In this document: in pieces, positions 1-8,000 of the stretch
How the letters are laid out: every line of letters begins with the position of its first letter
Numbering within the stretch: the stretch's first letter is position 1
DNA from: an uncultured euryarchaeote
Lineage (GTDB): Archaea > Thermoplasmatota > Poseidoniia > Poseidoniales > Poseidoniaceae
NCBI GenBank assembly: GCA_937892945.1
Contig: CALBIL010000059.1
Span: 49,457-113,456 of the forward strand
Reading direction: 5' to 3'
DNA: 64,000 nucleotides
The notes under the pieces: model-generated
The model's input: the letters and a program-made list of their open reading frames with translations, nothing else
Told to the model about the DNA's origin: nothing
Database searches by the model: none
Position numbers and translations under genes: made by a program

Positions 1-1
1 G

Positions 2-373
2 ACCCCGAATGGTGAACCTGAAACTCGGGACCACCGTTTCGAGTTGAGTGCGTGCCCTCCGCCTCAAAGTTCAGTGCTTCTGTCACATCCGACGGACGAT
101 GACGCGCTTGAATGGATGCCCCGATATCTCGAACGAGGCGTTGTTCTTTGGATTGGTGTGGCATGGCCACGAAGTTTCAACGGCCCTGTCGATGTTCAAG
201 TTATTCTTCGTGATGATGATGGAATCGTATTAGAATCTCAGGTGATTCGAACGATGATTCGGCGTAGTGCAGGGAGTCAAACTCAAAATCGAATCCGAAA
301 ATTAGAGGCTGCTCGGCGACATGGTGAGTTGCCTTTACCAACGCTTCTTTTCGACAACGAAACGACCGATTGA
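2..373 (+). CDS. C-terminal part of a hypothetical protein cut by the window edge
   Basis: The ORF track starts this frame at a TTG at 44, but the frame stays open back to base 2 with no stop, so the gene most likely begins outside the window. The visible 123 residues have no motif I recognise. There is a hydrophobic stretch (VVLWIGVAW), an acidic strand-like part and a basic segment (IRRSAGSQTQNRIRKLEAARR). It ends 58 bases before the likely start of the flavoprotein downstream on the same strand. Function is unknown, and the small ORF in another frame at 48-233 is a shadow. Confidence 0.5.
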   Translation, partial: TPNGEPETRDHRFELSACPPPQSSVLLSHPTDDDALEWMPRYLERGVVLWIGVAWPRSFNGPVDVQVILRDDDGIVLESQVIRTMIRRSAGSQTQNRIRKLEAARRHGELPLPTLLFDNETTD

Positions 374-431
374 ACTTATTTCACCCTCTCGAACAGCATC
401 TATTTCTGGAGGTCGCTTAAGCGCGTTGCTT

Positions 432-2096
432 ATGGATGGGGTGCACTTGGGGGAAATTACCGGATGTGGGACCTTGGAAGCATGGGATGTCATCGTACTA
501 GGCGACGGGCCCGCGGCCCTCCGTTCAGCAGCAGAGGCTGCAAAGCAAGGCGCCACAACACTCGTTCTTTCAGTGAACGCACTTGGTAGTGACACTCATC
601 TCGCTCAAGACGGGCTCGCAGCCCCGCTTCAAGAATCCAATAACCGGGGCCATCGCGAAGATACGATTCGTGCAGGTGTCTACTTGAACGACCAAGACAT
701 TGTCGCCTCACGAACTGCAGGAGCAACTCGGCAAGTGGATTTGCTTGAACGGTGGGGTGTCAATTTCCGACGCGATGCACATGGGCTCCCATCAGCTCGA
801 AAAGCACCGGGGCATGCCATGACACGTAACATAGATGCAGGTGATGCGACCGGTCGTGAAATCCAACAAATTCTGGAAGAGCAATGCATGCGGCATGGTG
901 TAATTCGCCGTGGTGACCACCTCCCTCTTTCTTTGATTCATACCAACCAATCCATCAGTGGAATTACAGTGGTCGATTTAGTCAATGGCCGCATTTCAGC
1001 GCTGCAAGCAAAAGCAGTCATTCTTGCGGATGGAGGATTTGAAGGTGCCTTTAGCCATGGTGCAGTTGGCCTCGGACTTGATCTTGCCCTCCGTGCTGGA
1101 GTTTCATTGCGCGATTTAGAATTCATTGCTCACACGCCTCTTGGAATTAAAGATACCAACATGATTTTGCCACTTGGCCTTCTTCATGATGGCGCAACAT
1201 TGCACGAAGCAAACGGAAACGATTTGGAAATTGGCGAAGGGGGACTCGATGCAATGTGCCAATCAGTTTCAAATGCTTTTCAGCCGGTTCTCGATGCCCG
1301 AAATTTGGGCGATTCTTCGAAGTGGTGGGAAGCAGTATTCCGCAGTGTTCTACAACGAACTGGCGTTGATTTGACACGACAAACCATCGAAGTTGAGGTT
1401 CGTCCATATGCGACCATTGGCGGCGTATCTGTCGATGAATGCGGACGTGCAATTCTCTCATCTTGGTCTCGTTGGTTCACTGGATTGTATGCCGCCGGCG
1501 ATGCATCATGTTCAGGATTCCATGGCGCAGACCTTTTGCCTGGTAATCAAATGCTTGATTCTCTACTTGGCGGAGCAGCAGCAGGAACTCACGCAGGTGA
1601 ATGGGTTCAAAAGCGTAAATTTTCCAATGCTCACGCTGCTCACGACGCAGAACAATCTGCTCAAGCTGACCATGCCGCTGTTTCAGAGCATGATGAAGAA
1701 GGCGTGGTACGTGTAGGACATGTTGTTTCGAAAATCCGAGATACAGTTCGAAGCGCTCTCGGTTTCAGTCGGAATGCAGCAGGACTTGAATCCGCTATTG
1801 AGTCCTTAGAATCTGCAGGGATTCTTGCAGAATCTATTCACGCTGACCAATCATCTCTGATTGCAAACACAAACATCGTCGAAATTGCACGTGCTCAGGC
1901 ATCAGCTCGCCTCACCCTCGCATCTGCTCATGCAGCACTTGCTCGAAGTGAATCTCGTGGTTGCCACCACCGCAATGATTTCGCAGAACCAAATGAAGAA
2001 CACCTGACACACTACACTGTAAATCAAACCGGAGATGTGAAAACATTGGCTCTACGAAAGAGTAAGACTGGTAATTGGATTTTACCCCCTCAATAA
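432..2096 (+). CDS. FAD-dependent SdhA/FrdA/NadB-family flavoprotein
   Basis: About 554 residues, related to succinate dehydrogenase/fumarate reductase flavoprotein subunits and L-aspartate oxidase. The N-terminus has the dinucleotide-binding fold (VIVLGDGPAALRSAAEA). The middle has the family segments QDGLAAPL and GHAMTRNIDAGDATGREI. A C-terminal FAD signature follows (YATIGGVSVDECGRA, then GLYAAGDASCSGFHGADLLPGNQMLDSLLGG in pieces). The open frame reaches back to 321, but that overlaps the upstream gene and adds sequence unlike the family, so the ATG at 432 is preferred. No iron-sulfur or membrane-anchor subunit lies beside it. It could therefore be a stand-alone oxidoreductase, or an SdhA whose partners are elsewhere; substrate not assigned. 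Confidence 0.85.
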   Translation: MDGVHLGEITGCGTLEAWDVIVLGDGPAALRSAAEAAKQGATTLVLSVNALGSDTHLAQDGLAAPLQESNNRGHREDTIRAGVYLNDQDIVASRTAGATRQVDLLERWGVNFRRDAHGLPSARKAPGHAMTRNIDAGDATGREIQQILEEQCMRHGVIRRGDHLPLSLIHTNQSISGITVVDLVNGRISALQAKAVILADGGFEGAFSHGAVGLGLDLALRAGVSLRDLEFIAHTPLGIKDTNMILPLGLLHDGATLHEANGNDLEIGEGGLDAMCQSVSNAFQPVLDARNLGDSSKWWEAVFRSVLQRTGVDLTRQTIEVEVRPYATIGGVSVDECGRAILSSWSRWFTGLYAAGDASCSGFHGADLLPGNQMLDSLLGGAAAGTHAGEWVQKRKFSNAHAAHDAEQSAQADHAAVSEHDEEGVVRVGHVVSKIRDTVRSALGFSRNAAGLESAIESLESAGILAESIHADQSSLIANTNIVEIARAQASARLTLASAHAALARSESRGCHHRNDFAEPNEEHLTHYTVNQTGDVKTLALRKSKTGNWILPPQ

Positions 2097-2135
2097 TTCT
2101 AAAACATCTGAATTTTGGTGAACTACTGAAAAGGG

Positions 2136-2594
2136 ATGCCATCTAGCAAGGCCATGGCCGAGCCAACATTGTTCGACCGAATCTTGAATAAAACACTTCC
2201 ATCTCACAAAGTCGCTGAAGATGAATTATGGTATTCTTTCTTAGATATTTTTCCGCGACGAGAAGGCCACGCACTTATCATTCCAAAGCAAAGTGTTCAG
2301 CGCCTTTCTGATCTTTCCACGCCTATGAGGAATGCTTTATTTGCTGGGGTAGTTGAAGTTCAAAATATTCTTTCGAAGTATTTCGAAACAGATGATTTCA
2401 CAGTTTGTATTCACGACGGCCCGTTGGCCGGCCAAGAAGTTTCACACGTACACGTGCACGTCATACCTCGCCATTCAGGTGATGGGGGCTCTACCTTACA
2501 GGCGATGTGGCCGCATGCTCCTCCGATGGGCGAGGAAGCAGACCATGGCATATTGCATACACTTTCTATGAATCTCCAAGAGGTGATACTTTGA
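2136..2594 (+). CDS. HIT-family nucleotide hydrolase/transferase
   Basis: A 152-residue histidine-triad protein. The active-site triad HVHVHVIPR is near residue 109, and the upstream segments FPRREGHALIIPKQ and FTVCIHDGPLAGQEVSHVHVHV match the family core. HIT proteins of this size usually hydrolyse purine nucleoside phosphoramidates or dinucleoside polyphosphates in the cytoplasm. The start at 2136 has a GGTGAA element upstream; an internal ATG at 2154 is also possible. Its stop codon overlaps the proposed TTG start of the next gene (TTGA), so the two are probably co-translated. Family assignment is secure; substrate is not. Confidence 0.9.
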   Translation: MPSSKAMAEPTLFDRILNKTLPSHKVAEDELWYSFLDIFPRREGHALIIPKQSVQRLSDLSTPMRNALFAGVVEVQNILSKYFETDDFTVCIHDGPLAGQEVSHVHVHVIPRHSGDGGSTLQAMWPHAPPMGEEADHGILHTLSMNLQEVIL

Positions 2595-4213
2595 CGAATC
2601 CACAAGACTCAACCCATACAGATCATCACGGTGAAGATTTGCCTGTACTTTCAAAGTCGGCAACGAAGATGAAAATGGATAAATTATTATCAACACCGAT
2701 GCCATCATTCGACGGGACCACTCCTGGTTCCTTTGTTTGGTCGAACATAGCGTACTGGATCGCTCGCCGAATCCTTGCAGTTCAGTTTCGAACCAGTGAA
2801 GTCACAGGTATCAAAACATTACCTCTGGACCGAGGTAATCTCTGTTGTGGATGGCACACGAATGGCCTCATAGATCCATTACAAATCGTACTTAAACATC
2901 CAAATAATTTCGTAATGGGGGGACGCCATGATTTGGTAACTCGTCCACTTCTCGGTTGGTGGACTCGAAAGTTAGCAGTACAACCTGTAGTTCGCAAAGC
3001 AGAACTTTTACGAGGCGGGTGCAGTGAGGAAGAAGCGACACAAATCAACGGTCGTTCACTTTTGATGTTGGCTCAAGGGATTTCAGCAGGCTTTGGCTGT
3101 GTGCTGTTTCCCGAAGGCACCAGTCACAACGATTCATCGATGTTGCGTTTTCGAACCGGACCATTTCGTACTGTTTTTGCTGCAGCCGCCATTGCAAAAG
3201 CAGAGGGTAAGCCGATTCCAGCAGTGATTCCAACGGGCTTGCATTTTAGGAGACGTGACCATTTTCGAACTGATGTGTGGATTGAATACGGCCCACCACA
3301 CACCATTCAAGCAGAAGAGATTCCAAACGACCTTGTCGAAGCAGTATCCCAAGGGAATTGGGTTGAACCTGCGGCAGAGAATGTCTTTGCTCTTCGGGAT
3401 GCTTTACGACTCAAACTCGTACCACTCACTCCAAACACGCATGATTGGAATGAATACAACGCCCTCCATATTTTGGGACACGTCGAGTCTCGGAGGGCGA
3501 ATCAACCTCTTCGTTCATGGAAGCAAGAAGTCGAAGCTGCACGGGCTTTCCGCATCTTATTGCAGGTGCCTTTCTCCGATGAACAGATTATTGATAATTC
3601 GGAAATACCCGCTATCACAAACCCAGTTATTACACCAGCCAAAGCCGTTTCAGGATTATTGCAAGCACGACAACTGGATGGCCGAGACCTCAATGTATCT
3701 GGTACTGATTTACGTAAAGTCCGCCCTCTACGAGTTTTACAGAAATTAGCTAGGTTGCCGTTTTTATTGACCTTACTGCCGATGTTCTTGTTCTGCTTCA
3801 CCCCTCAAATAGCAGTCGGGAGGCTTCTCGGCGATTCAACCGATGAAGGAGTCGATGCTCGAACTTCATATCAGTTTCTGGCAGCAATGTTTGGCTCTCT
3901 CATGTTTTGGCCTTTTATGGCATTGGGAGCATTAGGGATTGAACACATGTATCATGATTCGGTAGAATCACTTATCGGTTTTGATTGGCATTCCATATAT
4001 GGCTCCTCCTCGCTCCATATGACAGCGGCAATGGGCACATTCCTTCTCGCTCTGTTCCCGTGTTTTTGGCTCAGTGGAAGGACTTCTGTTTTGTTATGGG
4101 ATGATTGGTGCGACTTCCAACGTGCTCTTCGCCGTTTGAAATTCGATAAAACAAATCGCCAAAACCTTCGCGGGGCATTGAAAAACCTTCATGCTGAGAT
4201 GGATGAACTCTAG
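2591..4213 (+). CDS. PlsC-like (LPLAT/GPAT) membrane acyltransferase
   Basis: The track opens this frame at 2507 inside the HIT gene. A TTG at 2591, overlapping the HIT stop and preceded by GAGGTGAT, is a better start and gives 540 residues. The acyltransferase block shows HTNGLID, an H-x5-D arrangement like the SCT1/GAT-type glycerophosphate acyltransferases rather than the usual HX4D. A second signature, FPEGTSHNDSSMLRFRTG, follows about 120 residues later. Three hydrophobic segments lie in the C-terminal third (for example FLLTLLPMFLFCFTPQIAVG). It probably acylates a glycerol or lysophospholipid at the membrane. That is notable in an archaeon, where ester lipids are not expected; the substrate is inferred from family only. 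Confidence 0.8.
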   Translation: MTNPQDSTHTDHHGEDLPVLSKSATKMKMDKLLSTPMPSFDGTTPGSFVWSNIAYWIARRILAVQFRTSEVTGIKTLPLDRGNLCCGWHTNGLIDPLQIVLKHPNNFVMGGRHDLVTRPLLGWWTRKLAVQPVVRKAELLRGGCSEEEATQINGRSLLMLAQGISAGFGCVLFPEGTSHNDSSMLRFRTGPFRTVFAAAAIAKAEGKPIPAVIPTGLHFRRRDHFRTDVWIEYGPPHTIQAEEIPNDLVEAVSQGNWVEPAAENVFALRDALRLKLVPLTPNTHDWNEYNALHILGHVESRRANQPLRSWKQEVEAARAFRILLQVPFSDEQIIDNSEIPAITNPVITPAKAVSGLLQARQLDGRDLNVSGTDLRKVRPLRVLQKLARLPFLLTLLPMFLFCFTPQIAVGRLLGDSTDEGVDARTSYQFLAAMFGSLMFWPFMALGALGIEHMYHDSVESLIGFDWHSIYGSSSLHMTAAMGTFLLALFPCFWLSGRTSVLLWDDWCDFQRALRRLKFDKTNRQNLRGALKNLHAEMDEL

Positions 4214-4262
4214 CATCTGAAAAAGGGTGCTCTTCAAACGAGAGGAGCGTTTGCCCTTCATC

Positions 4263-4910
4263 ATGGCGAGTGAGGAAGTGATTCTCAAAATCCGTAAATG
4301 GGTCGAACAAGAACGACTCGTGGCAAAAGAGCAAAAAGATCCACGCGCAGAGATTCATTTGCTTATTCGTTACCCTCAAGGCCCGCAAGGGCACATGTTC
4401 GCCGTTGTAATTCCAAAAGGGCGAGATCTCGTTGCCGTTTCAAGTATGACGCGAGTCGATGAAGGCCAACAAAAAGAAATGGCGAATCATATGAAAGAAG
4501 ATAACGATACATGGCTCGAATGGATTCACGATGTCCGTCTTCAATTAATTCGTACCAGTGTCGATTGGGGGATTCACATGGGGCATCAAGGGGACCAAAA
4601 AATAGGGCCTCTTCAAGCATTTAATGTGAGTTTACCTCTTTGGTTTGACGGCTTAACGAAAAACGAATTTATGCACACTCTCCGAAGACTGTGGCTCGCC
4701 AAACTTGGTATTATTCACGAAATTAAATTCACACACGGCCCTGGTGTTGGAAAGCCAGGACCAGTCGATGACTGGGTGAAAGCTAAACAGGAAGGAAAAG
4801 ACGTTTCTCCAGTGTCAAACGAAGACCCGGACCAGTCGACACATCACGAAATCGAATTCGATGAAAAGATGTCCTTTGGCTCTGGTTTTGATCCTTCAGA
4901 ATGGGCTTAA
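4263..4910 (+). CDS. DUF2299-like conserved archaeal protein
   Basis: A 215-residue soluble protein from the ATG at 4263; the track start at 4227 adds 12 residues that look like leader. The pattern of an N-terminal amphipathic helix (IRKWVEQERLVA), an IHLLIRYPQ strand, an FAVVIPKG strand and a final LWLAKLGIIHEIKF helix resembles the archaeal DUF2299 family. The last 50 residues are acidic and probably disordered. No catalytic motif is seen. It is followed by a 109-base gap holding the promoter of the giant surface-protein gene. The family call is by eye and moderate in confidence; the biological role is unknown. Confidence 0.65.
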   Translation: MASEEVILKIRKWVEQERLVAKEQKDPRAEIHLLIRYPQGPQGHMFAVVIPKGRDLVAVSSMTRVDEGQQKEMANHMKEDNDTWLEWIHDVRLQLIRTSVDWGIHMGHQGDQKIGPLQAFNVSLPLWFDGLTKNEFMHTLRRLWLAKLGIIHEIKFTHGPGVGKPGPVDDWVKAKQEGKDVSPVSNEDPDQSTHHEIEFDEKMSFGSGFDPSEWA

Positions 4911-4939
4911 TGCCTCGATTCTGGCATCTGGTCATTAAA

Positions 4940-4947
4940 TTTAAAAA
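4940..4947 (+). promoter_or_regulatory. Candidate TATA box of the giant surface-protein gene
   Basis: TTTAAAAA about 75 bases before the ATG at 5020, in the AT-rich stretch ATTAAATTTAAAAAATG. An archaeal TATA box here would start transcription near 4965-4972 and give a leader of about 50 bases. This is a sequence match only. Confidence 0.4.
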
Positions 4948-5019
4948 ATGACTTGAAAGAGTTGCTATTAAGTAGCATGAGGCTGTGCTTTTTTTCAGTA
5001 TCACCTTGGATGTGTATTT

Positions 5020-8000
5020 ATGGGTCAAAAAATAAAGTCAGTCAGCCTTGTATCAATTATGTTGCTCTCCGTCCTTTCGACGTTGTTCTTGACAACTCTT
5101 ACCGCCACAGCAAATACTGTTGTCATCACCGATGCGATTCAAATCGTTGACGGTGGAACTTCAGCAGATACACAAACTGCAATCGGCTCAGACAGTGAAG
5201 GAAACGTTCACGTCGTGTGGGCTCGCAATAACCTCCATCTTTACTATTCCATGATTTCCCCTCGTGGTGAAACATTGATTGATGCGACCCAAATTACGAA
5301 CCCTGGTCTTCACAAAATCTGGCACCCTGATATGGTTGTCGATGACAATGACAAAGTCCACGTCGTGTGGGCCGACAAGTCGGGCCAACACAAAATTGTC
5401 TATACTGTTCTCAACCCATGGGCAGCGGCAATGGATGGATCTGCTTCTGACGACGGGACCCTCTCTGCAATCAACGATCACGTTGTATCAAGCCGTGCTC
5501 AAAACCGCGATTGGCCAGCAATCGATGTCGACAGTCAAGGCGGCATTCACATTGCTTGGGAAGACTCGTATGACGAACTCGGCCGTTTCTTCAACCAACC
5601 TCAAATCTACTACACCATGCTCAGCCCAGATATCAGCACAGGCTCAGTTATCACGAATTTCGATGACACCTTACTCACGCCGGTTATCGGGCACAAAGGA
5701 CACCCCGACATCGTCGTCGATGCGAACGATTACGTTCAAATCGCTTGGGACGATACACGTGGTGGCAAGGTCGAATTGAACTTCATTGTCGACACATCTG
5801 GTTCAATGTATTCCGAGTGGGCAGATATCTGCACAGTGGTTTACGGCGGAAACTTTGCTTCTGGTGGATACTTCCAAGGTATTAAGCCAATGCTTGAAAC
5901 TGCAAACATGACCGTTTACGAAACAATTTACGGTCTTGGAAACACACTCCCGGGTGCAGCGAGCACGGGTAACTGTGCTGGATACAATCAAAACGCAGGC
6001 CCTCGAACAACCGCTCTTGGACAATTCCCAGGTGACGATTCTGGTGGAATCCGCAAGTTGCCGGGTACTGTTTACAACGGAAACACCTATTCTGGGTACT
6101 CTGGCGAAGATTGGGGCCCGGGAAGTAACTGGGCTTGTTTGTCTTGGAAAGATGCATCTGGCAATGTCCCAGGTAACCCTCCAACACAAGACGATCACAA
6201 GTGGAACCCGAATGCTACCAAGATTGTCATCCCAGTTTCCGATGAAGGTCCTAAAGACGGCGACCCATCTCAACAAGCAGATGACCTGACCGCTATTGAA
6301 GAGGCTCACGATAACTGTATCAATGCTGGTGTCATTCCAGTCGGCCTCTACGGTCAAGGCTACGGTGGCGCTGGAAACATCCAATCCCATTTCATGGACC
6401 TTGTCCAATGCCCGAACAGTGTTGTTTCAACTTCAACCCGTAACTGCCCGGGCAACACACTCCGAAATTCTGACGCCGGCGGTCAAGCCTACGAATTCCC
6501 ATCGGGATCCGGCGGTAGCAACGCAATGGCTCTTCTGGTCGAAGCAATGGTCTACATCTCGACCAACAACTCCCGTGAAATCTACATGTCCGTTCTTGAC
6601 CCCTATGGTAAGATGAACAACGACCCAACATGGACGCCCGGCGCATCTGGCCACTCAATCGTTAGTGGTTCATATGCCGAAGATACCGGTGCTGGTGCAG
6701 ACGGTCACCTTGTCGTTGTCAACGACACTCGAGTCACGATTGATGACGCGTACTCTTTCCACCCTTCAATCGGCGTAGACATGCAAGGCAACACGCACAT
6801 TGCTTGGATGGACGGCCGGAACTATGGTTTCGAAAAGGGCGTCAATTACGAAGTCTTCTACACCAAACTTCGCTTGCAAGGCGCAGGTGCTTGGGATGGA
6901 GCAGATGAAGGACTTTCCACCTACGCAATTAAGAAAATTCAGGACACTCCAATTTCAAACGTCGAAACAAACGCTGGACTCCCAGGTAACCGCCCATACG
7001 GCGGTAACTCTGTTTTCCCTGCTCTTTTGACCGACGATCAAAACAACATCCACATAGCTTGGGTTGATTCAGGAAACGCAACAGCAGATGAAGAAATCCT
7101 CTACACCCGTTTGAATTCTACCGACCTCACTGGGCCTGGTATTACTGCATTAGATTCTTGGGAAGCCGTTGCAGTCACTTCCTGGGCAAGTAACAAACTT
7201 GGCCCAAATTCAGGCAGCCAACCAAGCATTGGAATGCCTCCAGCATTCTCCAATGACTTGGGCAGTGGTGCGCATATTGCTTGGTCCGATAGCAACAAGT
7301 GCAGTGAGGAGGCCAATAACAATCGCTTTACGATTTGTTATTCACACGTCCTCACTGGTCAAGTCGATGTTGAATTCCAAGATGGAGAAACATTCTATCA
7401 CGTGATTGAACCCGGAGAACAAACCATCTACAACATGACAATGAACAATTCGACACCAGGTCCAAAAGACCTCGTCGCAGACACGTTCGGACTCAACATC
7501 TCTGGAGTCCCTCAGAATTGGACGGCGACATTGTTCTTCGCCGACAACCACACAACCATCATGCCAGATACCGCCATCTTCCTTGAGGGTGGAGAAGATA
7601 TTCGCTTCTACATGCGCATTCGTGCTCCATCTGTTTACCAAGCTGATGCAGACCAACTTGCCGATATTACAGTGACTGCGAAATCGTACAAAGATCCTGC
7701 GATTCAATCTGATATTATTACCCGTACGCTCATGGACGTCGTGCACGGAATAAACCTCGATACTTCACACAGTATGGCTGATGTTGAACAAGGACAAACA
7801 GCGATTTTCTCGATTACAATTACCAATACGGGGAACGTCAATGACCGATTTATCTTCTGGGACCCATACACTTTGGAAGGCCAGCAAGAATGGCTCTTGC
7901 CGTTTAATTGGGGCGTTACTTTCCCGACCAGTGTTGAATTAGACCCTGGGCAGTCGGTGACAAAGAACCTTGAAATTCTTGTCCCAACTTCCGAAGATCC

